Shown here piece by piece: positions 33,801-39,829 of a stretch of 64,000 bases of DNA. The notes beneath the pieces are model-generated. The model did no database searches. It saw only the letters and a list, made by a program, of their open reading frames with translations, and was not told the DNA's origin. Numbering within the stretch: position 1 is the stretch's first letter; the number at the start of each line of letters is the position of its first letter. Source of the DNA: Tolypeutes matacus (lineage: Eukaryota; Chordata; Mammalia; Cingulata; Chlamyphoridae); assembly GCA_026826555.1 (NCBI GenBank), contig JAKSZT010053883.1, positions 28,511,763 through 28,575,762 on the forward strand, given 5' to 3'. The position numbers and the translations under genes were made by a program.

Positions 33801-34758
33801 ACATGCCGGTGCAGGCAAGACAGCGGCCTTCCGACCCGCCTGAGCGCCCCTTGAAGCTCAAGTCCCGGTAGGACCCATCGGGAGCCTCCAGGCAGAAGGG
33901 ACCACCAGGCTCCCCAGGGGGCCGCCCACTTGCCAGGAAGCCGCTATCACTGTCCAAGTTGTCATCGGAGCTCCACCAACCCGCAGCCTTGGCCTGGTGC
34001 CGCCCATCCCCCTTGCGGTCCTTGCTCTTGCTCCTCTTGCCATGCCGGGACTGGTGGTGGTGGTGGTGGTGGTGGTGGTGGTGGTGGTGGTGGGAGGTGT
34101 GGGGGCCTCCGGAGCCTGGGCCAGAGTAGCTGTCTCCCCCAGAGCCACCTCTTCCCTCCGCCTTGGGCCCATTATAGTCCCGCTTCCCTGGTGCCTCCAA
34201 AGAGTGGGACTTGGCAAAAAGCTTCTGCACAGAGTGAACCAGGTGCCGGATGCGGCTGGGGCTCTCGCTCCGGGGTTCTGGGCCGGTGCCAGACCCCGGC
34301 CCTGGCCCAGGCCCGGCCCCTGCTGGACCTCGCTGGTATGGGAGCGTGTGGAAGCCATCTTGTTGAACTGGCAATTGCTTTTCAAACTGGTCCAGGAGTG
34401 TGGGAGGCAGGCGGGGGGCACCCTTGCCCTGTGAGTGGCCCACGCAGTCTTCACAGGTGTCGAAGGGGCCCTGACCAGGGTACATCCTGGGGAAGGTGCT
34501 GCTACCCCCCCCAACCCCGGTCCCCCCTGGGCCTCCCTCAGGGCCTACTGACGGCCCTTCACTAAGGCTCAGGGGCCCTTCAGGAGAAAGGTGACCCAGG
34601 CCAGCTCTCGGGGCACAGAAGCGGGGCTCGGTGGAGAAGGCCTCCCCGGAGCCCAGCAGGTACGGGGCCCTGGCAGCTGGGCCCACGTCCATATGCTGCT
34701 GGTCAGCAAAGCGGGCTGGGCGGGGATGGCTGCCTCGGTCGCCATGGTAACCCCTCAT
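1639..34758 (-). CDS. DLGAP3: DLGAP3 (SAPAP3), disks large-associated protein 3, complete coding region in ten exons
   Basis: DLGAP3 is a scaffold of excitatory postsynaptic densities that links the guanylate-kinase domain of PSD-95 family proteins to Shank. I assembled it from ten exons with GT-AG junctions; the joined frame is open for 980 codons, against about 979 in human. Seen in the protein: a conserved basic segment at residues 168-188; a run of 13 histidines at 223-235; RSxSY-type repeats at 394-398 and 500-504, which in this family bind the PSD-95 GK domain when phosphorylated; GVQ-type dynein-light-chain motifs near 637-641, 660-664 and 681-685; a helical GKAP-homology domain at about 796-908; a proline-rich PPPIPKKP at 914-921; and the C-terminal PDZ ligand QTRL at 977-980. 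The start at 34758 gives the N-terminus [10 protein letters not shown] expected for DLGAP3. DLGAP1, 2 and 4 are excluded by the close match to DLGAP3 along the whole length. The identity comes from recalled family sequence, not from a database search. Confidence 0.97.
1858..2452. other. DLGAP3 intron 9 (between coding exons 9 and 10)
   Basis: A 595-bp intron with the CTCF motif as its only clear feature. Confidence 0.8.
2084..2102 (-). promoter_or_regulatory. CTCF core motif in the last intron of DLGAP3
   Basis: The minus strand reads CGCCACCAGGGGGCGCTC, which contains the full CTCF core CCACCAGGGGGCGCT. The motif faces the direction of DLGAP3 transcription, about 225 bp before the last exon. 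Its use as an insulator or loop anchor is inference. Confidence 0.65.
2453..2596 (-). CDS. DLGAP3: DLGAP3 coding exon 9 (residues 861-908)
   Basis: The exon is 144 nt (48 codons) in phase 0 at both ends. It has acceptor TTGCAG above 2596 and donor AAG/GTAGAG below 2453. It encodes [20 protein letters not shown] and onward to SWKLLEPK, the last part of the GKAP-homology domain. Confidence 0.96.
2597..2903. other. DLGAP3 intron 8
   Basis: A 307-bp intron; nothing recognised besides the splice sites. Confidence 0.85.
2904..2995 (-). CDS. DLGAP3: DLGAP3 coding exon 8 (residues 830-860)
   Basis: A 92-nt exon: two bases finish I830, then 30 codons, [20 protein letters not shown] followed by [10 protein letters not shown]. 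This is a middle helix of the GKAP-homology bundle. The acceptor is CTCCAG and the donor is ATG/GTGAGT. No single reading frame marks it, because it is short and phase-shifted. Confidence 0.95.
2996..3802. other. DLGAP3 intron 7
   Basis: An 807-bp intron of unique-looking sequence; no repeat or motif recognised. Confidence 0.8.
3803..4287 (-). CDS. DLGAP3: DLGAP3 coding exon 7 (residues 668-830)
   Basis: The exon is 485 nt, with acceptor ATCAG above 4287 and donor GTGAGTGAG below 3803. It starts [20 protein letters not shown], which holds a third, divergent GVQ motif (681-685). A low-complexity region rich in P, G and S follows. The exon ends with the first helix of the GKAP-homology domain ([20 protein letters not shown] and onward, from about 796). 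The last codon, I830, is split after its first base. Confidence 0.96.
4453..4928 (+). mobile_element. Solo LTR, MaLR-like, with 5-bp target duplication
   Basis: A 476-bp element beginning TG and ending CA, flanked by a perfect direct repeat ATAAT (4448-4452 and 4929-4933). The layout resembles MST/THE1-type MaLR LTRs: an opening GGTTTGGAG followed by a run of A/C-rich text, GATGAGGTGACTTCAGTTAA, an AATAAA near 4858, and an end in CTAAAACA. No internal retroviral sequence is present, so the provirus has recombined to a solo LTR. The subfamily is not one I can name; it may be lineage-specific. Confidence 0.8.
5200..5345 (-). mobile_element. MIR SINE fragment
   Basis: Reverse-oriented MIR core: GGTTACCCAGCCACAAAGTA, then a GATTTGAACCCAGG block. 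Confidence 0.6.
5943..5956. promoter_or_regulatory. RFX X-box motif in DLGAP3 intron 6
   Basis: GTTGCCATAGTAAC matches the near-palindromic RFX X-box (GTTGCCATRGYAAC) at every consensus position. It lies in a region without an evident repeat, in the 11-kb intron between coding exons 6 and 7. Confidence 0.5.
6297..6409. repeat. (TAGA)n tetranucleotide microsatellite
   Basis: About 110 bp of TAGA units with a few interruptions, grading into AT-rich sequence up to about 6470. Probably variable in length between individuals. Confidence 0.95.
6535..6960 (+). mobile_element. L2 LINE fragment
   Basis: It resembles the L2 3' portion, with TGCATAAGCTATTCCACTGC and the C/T-rich run toward CTTCCTCT. 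Confidence 0.55.
7778..8175 (+). mobile_element. MLT1-type LTR (ERVL-MaLR)
   Basis: It follows the MLT1 consensus order: CCCCCAAAGATCT, AAAGGGACTTTGAAAATGTG, GAGTTAAGGATCTTGAGATG, GGAAACGGATTCTCCCCTAG. The 3' end is missing or degraded. Confidence 0.75.
8355..8580 (+). mobile_element. MIR SINE
   Basis: MIR core and tail are recognisable: GCCTGGGTCCAAAACCCAGC, CTCAGTTTCCTCA and the GATAATAACA-like run. Confidence 0.65.
8830..9275 (+). mobile_element. MLT1-type LTR, old copy
   Basis: It matches a divergent MLT1 pattern: AGCCATCTTGGAGCATGAGG, AGAAGGAGCCTGGGTTC, and a 3' end with TTAAGTCACTGTTGTTTGGG. Confidence 0.6.
10590..10985 (+). mobile_element. L2 LINE 3' end
   Basis: It runs CTTCTGCTTGGAACACTC, CCCAAGTGTCACTTCCTCAG, GGGACTGTGTCTGGT, AATAAATATCTGTGGACAAA, as in the L2 3' terminus. 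Confidence 0.75.
11183..11334 (-). mobile_element. DAS-type SINE (tRNA-Ala-derived), monomeric head
   Basis: Read on the minus strand, the head at 11328-11248 has an A box (TGTAGCTCAGTTGG) and a B box (GGTTCAATCC) like tRNA-Ala, followed by an A-rich tail. Near-repeats CCAGAAATTTTTTTAA (from about 11168) and CCAGCAATTTTTAAAA (from about 11334) are a likely target duplication. Not a functional tRNA: the acceptor pairing and 3' half are lost. Confidence 0.8.
11900..12860 (+). mobile_element. Probable L1 fragment
   Basis: A-rich sequence resembling old L1M 5' material. A stretch near 12555-12640 (GGTCCTTGTTTCGTTCCTGA, then TTCTAGACATTATG) recurs in related form at 25745-25805. Confidence 0.4.
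12861..13425 (+). mobile_element. L1 ORF2 fragment (reverse-transcriptase region), inactive
   Basis: The nucleotide text follows the L1 ORF2 RT region: AAAGCATTCAATAAAATTTC, TTCCTTAACCTGATAAAATG, and the later block around TTTGCAGAAAATATAACTGA. The frame is broken by many stops and a run of A near 13009. Confidence 0.75.
13426..14105 (+). mobile_element. L2 LINE, long 3' fragment
   Basis: About 680 bp following the L2 consensus: TTTTGTAAACATAAGTTAGA, TCATGGCTGCTCATTA, CCTTCACATATGCTATTCCC and CTTTATGAGGGCAAGAGTCA. Confidence 0.8.
15362..15447 (-). CDS. DLGAP3: DLGAP3 coding exon 6 (residues 640-668)
   Basis: An 86-nt exon between acceptor CCACCAG and donor GTAGGT. It encodes [19 protein letters not shown] followed by IGVQVEDDK, plus two bases of R668. 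It carries the second GVQVE motif (660-664) and the acidic DSDTE cluster between the two motifs. Confidence 0.95.
15448..15860. other. DLGAP3 intron 5
   Basis: A 413-bp intron without recognised elements. Confidence 0.85.
15861..16174 (-). CDS. DLGAP3: DLGAP3 coding exon 5 (residues 535-639)
   Basis: The exon is 314 nt: two bases of S535 and 104 codons. It begins [18 protein letters not shown], a proline-rich stretch of SH3-ligand type. It ends in [10 protein letters not shown], so the first GVQVE-type dynein-light-chain motif is split by the exon boundary between Q639 and V640. The donor is GTATGG. The acceptor (GGGTACAG) has a weak pyrimidine tract. Confidence 0.95.
16175..16525. other. 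DLGAP3 intron 4
   Basis: A 351-bp GC-rich intron with a short direct repeat (GGTGAGATACGC twice) at about 16204-16235, 30-60 bp before the acceptor of coding exon 5. Confidence 0.85.
16526..16739 (-). CDS. DLGAP3: DLGAP3 coding exon 4 (residues 464-535)
   Basis: The exon is 214 nt, with acceptor CCCAG above 16739 and donor GTGAGT below 16526. It begins [20 protein letters not shown] and holds the second clear GK-binding repeat, [13 protein letters not shown] (499-511), followed by the acidic CSQDDDC. It ends one base into S535, which the next exon completes. Confidence 0.96.
17690..17800 (+). mobile_element. Possible MIR fragment
   Basis: Weak MIR resemblance (GGCCTCAGGTTTACTTGCC and onward). 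Confidence 0.35.
18195..18320 (-). mobile_element. MIR SINE fragment
   Basis: Reverse MIR: GGAAAACTGAGACTCAGAGA, then CCCAGCTGGTAAGCAGTA. Confidence 0.65.
18321..18508. mobile_element. Possible MER5A-like DNA transposon fragment
   Basis: The text GGAATCTTTGGGGGAGCTTG, GGATCCACCCCTAG and AGTGGTTCCAAAATATGG resembles the MER5A hAT-Charlie consensus and its terminal repeat. Confidence 0.5.
18521..18908 (+). mobile_element. Dimeric DAS SINE with target duplication
   Basis: Two tRNA-Ala-like heads at 18521-18600 and about 18715-18795, each followed by an A/G-rich linker with GACAAGCA repeats. The element ends in an A-run. A direct repeat AAGGAATGCC (18511-18520 and 18909-18918) flanks the whole unit, so the two heads most likely moved together. 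Confidence 0.8.
19320..19400 (+). mobile_element. MIR/L2 tail fragment
   Basis: Ends GTAGATGCTCAATAAATGTT, as in the 3' ends shared by MIR and L2. Confidence 0.5.
19930..20020 (-). mobile_element. Possible MIR fragment
   Basis: Weak resemblance to the reversed MIR 3' portion (CCAGGCAACATCCTTTACAC). Confidence 0.3.
20630..21190 (+). mobile_element. MLT1-type LTR, nearly full length
   Basis: It carries the MLT1 landmarks in order: ATGGGATGTCACTTGTGAGA, GGCTTCCATCTTGAACACCC, GGCCAACAGCCAGCAAGG, CACAGAAACTGTGAGATAAT, AATAAATGTTTGTTGTTTTA, and the end GATAACTAATGCA. Confidence 0.85.
21200..23270 (+). mobile_element. Old L1 fragment, 5' and ORF1-like region
   Basis: A-rich text with L1-like runs (GAAGAGAAATTCATGAACTG, AACATGGTTAAAAGGGGGAA and others). 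It is not open in any long frame. A short CA run lies at 22498-22514. It continues beyond the SINE at 23271-23640. Confidence 0.6.
23271..23640 (+). mobile_element. Dimeric DAS SINE inserted in L1
   Basis: Two heads (from 23271 and about 23448) with A boxes TGTGGCTCAAGCAGTTG and partial B boxes, joined by CAA-rich linkers of AACAAGCAGACA units. The flanks AAAATGTGCTTCCA (23257-23270) and AAAATGTGCTTTCA (23641-23654) are a target duplication with one mismatch. Confidence 0.85.
23641..24177 (+). mobile_element. Old L1 fragment, left of the FCF1 pseudogene
   Basis: Text typical of L1M/HAL1 (AGCAGCAAGAGAAAGCCAAT, ATTCAAAGTGCTGAAAGAAG, AAGAATTCTACATCCTC). The matching L1 text resumes after the pseudogene. 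Confidence 0.7.
24178..24985 (+). pseudogene. FCF1P: FCF1 processed pseudogene (rRNA-processing protein FCF1, UTP24)
   Basis: An intronless copy of the mRNA for FCF1, a PIN-domain nuclease of the small-subunit processome. The N-terminus [20 protein letters not shown] starts at 24187 and is recognisable to the [10 protein letters not shown] region. The frame then stops at 24448-24450 and is displaced, and the C-terminal part resumes to [14 protein letters not shown] and a stop at 24777-24779. A 3'UTR with AATAAA at 24941-24946 and an A-run at 24976-24985 completes the retrocopy. The interruption plus many substitutions show it cannot make FCF1. AAGAATTCTACATCCTC before it and AAGGACTCTATATTCATC after it may be an aged target duplication. 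The host is an L1, so the L1 is older than the copy. Confidence 0.92.
24986..26340 (+). mobile_element. Old L1 fragment, right of the FCF1 pseudogene
   Basis: It resumes the L1 text (CATCAAAACTATCTTTCAAA, GACATTTCCAGATAAATGAG) and continues A-rich to about 26300, ending near a poly-A/GA run at 26311-26350. A CA run is at 25297-25311. No intact frame. Confidence 0.65.
26380..26712 (+). repeat. Ancient mammalian interspersed repeat (family not named), left part
   Basis: Text such as GAGCAGCAAGAAGATTAGTG, GGGCCAAATCATGCAGGGCC and GCACTCTGGCTG belongs to a repeat that recurs at 29.8-30.6 and 48.1-48.6 kb. An LTR at 26713-27109 interrupts this copy. I recall the text from other mammals but cannot assign a family name. 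Confidence 0.55.
26713..27109 (+). mobile_element. MaLR-like LTR nested in an older repeat
   Basis: It is related to the LTR at 4453-4928: the shared words ACATGTTCTTAA, TTCCTGTGGGT, AGTTAAGGTGT and GAGCCAATAAATCCCCATTG occur in order. It begins TGTATGGTAGG and ends near ACTAAGAGA. No clean target duplication was seen. Confidence 0.7.
27110..27870 (+). repeat. Ancient interspersed repeat, right part
   Basis: Continuation of the copy at 26380: ATCCAGACAAAAGACAGTGG, AGTTTTGGACATCTTAAGTT, GACATCCAAGTGAG, GTCATCAGGCTCTAGATAGG, AGTCCAGGGACTGAGCCCTG. All of this is non-coding. Confidence 0.55.
28040..28205 (-). mobile_element. MIR SINE
   Basis: Reverse MIR including AACTTGCCCCAGGTCACTCA, GCTGGTAAGTAG and ATTCAAACCC. 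Confidence 0.75.
28285..28480 (-). mobile_element. MIR SINE, second copy
   Basis: ATTTTCTCATTGAACCCTCA, ACTCCTATGAGC and GACGAGAAAATAGAAG give the reversed MIR order. Confidence 0.55.
28803..28875 (-). CDS. DLGAP3: DLGAP3 coding exon 3 (residues 439-463)
   Basis: A 73-nt microexon-sized segment with acceptor CCTAG above 28875 and donor CAG/GTAGGG below 28803. One base completes N439, then come 24 codons ([20 protein letters not shown] and TTGQ). It is too short to show as an independent reading frame and was found from the phases of its neighbours. Confidence 0.95.
28876..29230. other. DLGAP3 intron 2
   Basis: 355 bp; no repeat or motif recognised. Confidence 0.85.
29231..29436 (-). CDS. 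DLGAP3: DLGAP3 coding exon 2 (residues 371-439)
   Basis: The exon lies between acceptor GCAG at 29437-29440 and donor GTAAG at 29230-29226. It is 206 nt, giving 68 codons plus two bases of N439. It starts [10 protein letters not shown] and contains [14 protein letters not shown] (393-406), one of the RSxSY repeats that family members use to bind the PSD-95 GK domain. The basic [13 protein letters not shown] follows. Confidence 0.96.
29839..30555 (+). repeat. Ancient interspersed repeat, another copy
   Basis: It shares the words of the copy at 26380-27870, for example AATTAGGAGGCCGACACTGT, TATCCAGGCAAGAGATGATG and AATAATGTCAAATGCCACAG. Confidence 0.5.
30556..30790 (+). mobile_element. MIR SINE
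   Basis: Forward MIR: TTCAAATTCTGGCCCCATCA, CTTGCTAGCTAGC, GTTTCCTTGTTCATGAG; the 3' end runs into the (TTA)n tract. Confidence 0.7.
30790..30835. repeat. (TTA)n microsatellite
   Basis: Fifteen uninterrupted TTA units at the 3' end of a MIR, a frequent place for such arrays to arise. Confidence 0.95.
32370..32725 (+). mobile_element. L2 LINE 3' end
   Basis: Text CTTCTCTTCCTGGAACACCC, ACTCAGCTCAGGGGACAGCC and GAAATGCTCATTGAGTGAAT is in L2 order. Confidence 0.65.
33420..33520 (-). mobile_element. MIR SINE core
   Basis: CACAAATGAGGAAACCGAGG and CAGGGTGACACAGTAAAAC are the reversed MIR core. It ends about 130 bp before the donor of coding exon 1. Confidence 0.7.
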
Positions 34759-34809
34759 GGCCTCAGCAAAGGCTCTTGATAATGTTGGGGGCCAGGCCCC
34801 AGGAACCTC
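33649..34809 (-). CDS. DLGAP3: DLGAP3 first coding exon (residues 1-370)
   Basis: The acceptor CCCAG lies just above 34809 and the donor after CTG CAG at 33649 is GTGAGG. Positions 34809-34759 are 5'UTR; the frame is open back to the acceptor without another ATG, so 34758 is the first usable start in this exon (GAGGCC before ATG, with G at -3). The exon encodes the low-complexity N-terminal half. This includes the conserved segment at residues 168-188, the polyhistidine run, and the serine-rich [12 protein letters not shown] stretch just after it. It ends in phase 0 after residue 370. Confidence 0.96.
34054..34092 (-). repeat. (CAC)13 tract encoding polyhistidine in DLGAP3
   Basis: Thirteen identical CAC codons, residues 223-235 of DLGAP3. 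Human DLGAP3 also has a histidine run here; its length varies between species. Confidence 0.95.
34738..34751. promoter_or_regulatory. X-box-like motif overlapping codons 3-7 of DLGAP3
   Basis: GTCGCCATGGTAAC on the plus strand fits the RFX X-box with one deviation (C for T at the third base). It encodes GYHGD of the N-terminus on the minus strand, so codon constraint alone could explain it. Confidence 0.3.
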
Positions 34810-36009
34810 CTGGGAAAATGGAGAGAAAAGAGATTTGGATTGAGCAACTGGCCACTTCACCTAGAACCATCTTTTATTAGGTATGCTTGTATTCCTTTAG
34901 GTAATGCATGTCAATTTATTGCAATTAATTGTACAGTCTTTCCAAAAATGGGCCCCAAATTCCTTAAAATAGTCATAATAGAAAAAAGACTCTCACAAAC
35001 TCACAGACTAATCCCATTATTCATCAGATCCTGCGAATTTGGTGAACACTCATTCACAAGAAGAAATGCCCTCAGCCAGATAGGTTTTTAGCAATTCTTA
35101 GATTACCAAAATTGAAAGGATACCCAAACAGATATAAACATATTCAAAGAAACTAGTCATTAGGTGAATTAGCTTTCTGCCCCTTCCCTACCCTCCTCCC
35201 CACTGCTGCAAAGAGCCAAGACTCAGGGTCACAGCTCCCAGCAGCCATGATCAAAAGGAGGCTGGCCTCAAATCCACATACCCAGAACCATTCGGCAGGA
35301 AAACCCCTCCCCTTCCTTCTACACCCTGTTCCTTGCGTCTGACTGCAGGCTCACTATTCCTCCCCCCAGTACTGAGCTAGGAAGGAAAACCAGAGATGAC
35401 TCCTCCTCTGGGCTCCAAACTTTCCCCAAATAAACTTGCCCTTTCACCTTTTACCTCCACCCACCCCCACCCCAACCCTGCCTTGGAAGAAATCACTTCT
35501 CACTGGACGGGAGTCATGGAGGGAGGAAAAACCATAAAGCAGGAGAAAGCTGGCTCTATGAGGCAGCATTGGAATCCTAAACTGGGATTAGAACCCAGGA
35601 ATCCTGGCTTCCCAGGGACAGTGAGGTGGGAGGACAAGGAGATAATGGAGAGAAAGTTTTGAAACAAGTGCTTCTGGTCCCCATCACAGGCTTGCCAAGG
35701 CTACAGGACAGAGAGGTCAGCTCTCAGCAAGAGCTGCCACCAGTCAGGCTCCATGAGCTGCCAGGACAGGAGCTACAGCAGGAAGGGGTGTCAGCAGGAA
35801 GGACAGGGACGGAGGAGCTGGCAGACGGCTCCCTCCCTCATCCCAGACCAGGCTCCTGGGCCATCTGCTGACAAGGAAGGGATGGCAGCCTCAGAGACTC
35901 CAGACAGCAGCACTCCCAAGACGCACCCTCCCATCCTCCCTACCTCTCCACTTCACCTCCCCACACCCACTCTGGTTCAGGCGTCTTCCAGACCCTGATC
36001 ACAGCTCCA

Positions 36010-36195
36010 CTCCTAATAATTCCTGAGCATTTGCTATGTACCAGGTACTGCGCATACCTAATATTCTCCAACCCCTCTGAATGTAGGTATTAGCCACTTT
36101 TTACCCATGAGAAAATTAAGGCTTAAAATGGTGAGGTCACAAAGCCACTAAGTGGGTGAGTCACTTTGAATCGAGATTCAAATGCTGAGTTGTTT
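36010..36195 (-). mobile_element. MIR SINE
   Basis: Reversed MIR: GAGCATTTGCTATGTACCAG, ATGAGAAAATTAAGG and GATTCAAATGCTGAG. Confidence 0.65.
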
Positions 36196-36759
36196 TGACT
36201 TGAGAGCCTGAATCTAATCCCCATCTCCCAGGCTTTCCTACCACTCACCATCTGGGGTGTTCCATCCTTAGTGTCAGGGTCCCCACCACCAGGCAGAATC
36301 CTAACTTCAGAAGGCTCAGGACCACTGGCTCCTGACAGGAAAAAAAAAAAGGACAGTAAGCAAAGGTACTTCCACAGTCCTCAGAGGGCCAATATTGAGC
36401 TCTGAGAGTCTCCCTTCCCAGCCCCCCAAACCAGGACTGATTGGATCCCTCTTGATGCAGAGCCTTTGGACCCCCAGGGAAATGAAGTTGACTTCATTAT
36501 GCAAATACATGCAAATGCGCTTACAGGTCGGACTACCTCCAAAAACAGGTGTGTGAGAGATCTGTCCATGGTGCTGAACATTTCATTTTCGTCACCCTTA
36601 AATATGATTCCATTCCAGAAACATTTTTTGAGCAGGTACCATAAGCAAAACTTTGAGTGAGAAGTGCATAGAGGTGATTTAAGTGTGGTCCTTGTCTTCA
36701 GGGATTTATAGTCTAACGGGAACAACCTCTTCATGACAGAGTTGTTTTCAGCCCTTGTA

Positions 36760-37135
36760 TTTTTGCACAGCTGTTCCCTTCTCCTAGAATCTACTTTCTC
36801 CCACCCCCATACCTTTCCCTTGGTTAACACTTACTCATATTAAGCTTCACCTCCCCTCATTTCTGGATTCTTATTCTGGATTATGCCTCTCTGTTGGGCT
36901 TCCATAACACCCTGAGTTCTCCTCCCCACCCCCACTGCCACCCTCATGAAAGCAAGCTAGCACACAGCATTGAAATAGTCTGTTTCAATTTCCGTCTCAC
37001 CAACTAGAATGTGGTCTTCCATAGTGTAGGAACCAAGCCCTGTTCATCTCTGGATCTCCAGCACCTGGTTCAGGCCTTAGTCCAGAGAAGAGCCTTAATA
37101 ATTGTTCATTAAATAGATGAATGAATGACCATGCT
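36760..37135 (+). mobile_element. L2 LINE 3' end
   Basis: Ends in the L2 pattern CATCTCTGGATCTCCAGCAC, then AATAATTGTTCATTAAATAG and ATGAATGAATGACC. Confidence 0.65.
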
Positions 37136-37159
37136 TGAAAGAGGTGCCAAAGTATTAGG

Positions 37160-37600
37160 CTAGTTCAAATGAGCACAAGACTATATATTCAATAGGGAGA
37201 AATCAAGGAAGGCTTCCCAGAGGAAAGGATGCTGCCAGTGAAGTAATAAATGGGTGTGTTCTGCAGATAAAGGTTGGGGTGGGGGATAATTCCCAGCAGA
37301 GGAAACAGCAGGCACAAAGAGGTGCTCAGATAAGAAATTCTGAGGAGTGGGCTGGGAGAGTTCCATCAGGGTTTGGCAAATACTGGGAAGAGGAGGCAGG
37401 GAGAGAGTCAGAAAAAGAAGATGACTCTAAAGTTTGCAACAGCCGTGACTGGAAGACTAATGATGCCATTATTAGACACAGGATGTCAGGAAGAAGAGCT
37501 AGCTTTGCAGGCATGATAAATAGTAGTGGAAGAGACACAGTCAGACAGCAGGAAGTACTTCCAGACCCTGAGAGATGTGAGACAATGGAGAAGATTGTGG
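37160..37600 (+). repeat. Ancient interspersed repeat, degraded copy
   Basis: GGAAGGCTTCCCAGAGGAAA and CAGAGGAAACAGCAGGCACA recall the same family as at 26380 and 48090. The copy is too diverged to be sure. Confidence 0.35.
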
Positions 37601-38714
37601 AGTCTCTCTTGGGAATCTTCACAGAGGTGAGGGTGAGATTTTCCCAGCCCCTGACCCACCTTGTGGTTATCTTGCCTGGAGGGAGACTGAGATGACCGCA
37701 CAGATGCCAACAGCCTGGCTTCAGATAACAATTCTTCTCCCCCAGTGCCCTCCTCTGGGGAAGCAGAGGTGACTTCAGACCAAGATGGCCTCTCAAGCAG
37801 TCACTGTAAAAGCACCTGGAAGCATGCCCTTGCCTTGGAAAGAAGTTTTGATAGCCTGGTCCTTCCTCTTGGCATGCTTTTTTCTTTCTGTCCCAGGCAG
37901 GACCTGGGGTCTGAGAAGCACAACAAGTAAGGGCCACTTTGGCAGAAGCCCAGACCATCCCATTTGCATGGTTTGTTGTCACATCAAGCTGGAGCCTCAC
38001 AGTGAACTTTCCAGTGATGGACATTCCAGGTACCCACCCCACCCCCAACTTCTGCACAGGTGTTGCTGCCAAGCTGCTGAGCCTTCAAGATCTTGTCTCC
38101 TTGGCATCAATCCATGTTCTTCTGGCTCCAGTTTCGGAGGAGCTGATCCCCTGTAATTGCTCCTCTCCAGAAAAACCACCCCTGACTCCCTTACTTTGGG
38201 CTCCCATGTCCTATAAGGCAGCATTATCTAGTGGAGGAAGCACAAGCCTGTGATAAGAAGGATGTAACATTGGACAAGTGAGCTAACCTCTCTAATGAAA
38301 CTTGTTCACCTATCTCCCAGGAATTGTAATGAATATCAAATGATACAATGCATATGAAATCATTTTATAAACTCTAAAAAAATTACATAATGTAACCCTC
38401 ATGTGAAGCCTTTATTTTGGATTTCCAAAATCCACATGTCCAAATAGTAGACTATACCATCCAATCCAAATTACTGGGGGAAGAGGATATCCAATTATGG
38501 TTTTCCTACAGAAAAGATTTAATCAATGCCTGGGTTTCTCTTATATATTATGCTTTAGGATCACATTCCTTCACACATACCCTGCCCCCACCCCATTACT
38601 AAAAATAATCAATGAGAGGGAAAAACAAGTGAGGAGGAGACTAATAAATTCAATCCATCACTGAGTCCTACGGAACTTGCCTCCTAAAAATATCTCAGAC
38701 TGCCCACTTATTTC

Positions 38715-39180
38715 CATACCCACTAAATCATTGTTGGATGACTAACCAAAATTAATTCCCAATTTTTTTTCCCTTTCCAAGCCTCGTCTGTAACTAGAGG
38801 CCACATGATTCCATTTTGGCTGATAAGATATATGTAAAAGTATGATGAGGGTGTCTGGGAAATATTTTGCCTTCATGATGAAAGGGGTGGAGATTGCAAA
38901 TACCATCTCTCCTTGCCTTCTTCTTGATTTGAATACAATCATGATACCTGAAGCTACAACAGTTCTCTTGCCACCATGAGGGAAAGGCCTAGAGAATTGC
39001 AGAGAATTGCAGAGATGCTAGTCCCGGCATTGTTGAGCCATGGAACCAACACAAGCAGTTGTCTTCCTGCAGGCCTATATGTGATAAGGAATAAACTCCT
39101 CTTTATTGAAACCACTGTTGGCCAGATTTTACAACAAAAATCCTTGCTAACTAATCCAACTACCTCAGAATATCATCTGC
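38715..39180 (+). mobile_element. MLT1-like LTR, old
   Basis: The landmark order GGCCACATGATTCCATTTTG, GCCACCATGAGGGAAAGGCC and TTGAAACCACTGTTGGCCAG, ending CTAACTAATCCAA, suggests an ERVL-MaLR LTR. The match is weaker than for the other copies. Confidence 0.5.
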
Positions 39181-39184
39181 AGCC

Positions 39185-39815
39185 TTGACTTCTGCAAGAC
39201 CCTCCTAACTGGTCTCTTTGCTTCCATTCTTACCCTGTTCCAATCCAAATGATCATTTGTAAACACAAATATGATCATGCCACCTCTCTGCTTAAAACTC
39301 TTAATTCATTTATTGATGTTGTCCAGATAAAACACCTTAACCTGTTCAACAAGGCCTGAAAGGTCTGGCTTTCCCTACTTTTCCAACATCCTCTCACAAC
39401 AGGCTCCCCTTGCTCTCTCTGCTCTAGCCAGACTGGTCTTCTTTCAGTCTCATGCTCCCTCACATCATGGGTCCTATTTTCCCTGTCCAGAAAGCGTTTC
39501 CCGCCCACCTCTGCCTTGCTAACTCCTACATGCCCTTCAGATCTCAGCTCAGTTGTCGCTTTCTCAGAGAAACTTTCTCTGGCCTCCCTGACTAGGTCAG
39601 ATACCCCTGCTATTTGCTCTCAAGGCACCATGTACCTGTATAACTCTTATCATTGTTACCCATTTTAAATTTGTGCAATTCTGAGACTGTCTGTCTCTCT
39701 CACTAGAGTGTAGGCTCCACGTAAGAGCAGGGATTTTATTCATCTTATTCACTGTATTATCCCTAACCCCGGAAGCAATGCTTGGCATATGGCAGATGTT
39801 TGGTGAGTGAACCTA
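39185..39815 (+). mobile_element. L2 LINE, long 3' fragment
   Basis: 630 bp in L2 order: CCTCCTAACTGGTCTCTTTG, ATGATCATGCCACCTCTCTG, CTTCAGATCTCAGCTCAG, CACTAGAGTGTAGGCTCCAC, GCAATGCTTGGCATATGGCA. Confidence 0.85.
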
Positions 39816-39829
39816 CAAAGAACATTGAT

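Noticed and set aside
33930..34565. 211-codon plus-strand frame with a poly-Gly run
   Set aside because: It is the antisense shadow of the DLGAP3 first coding exon; the glycine run is the complement of the histidine codons.
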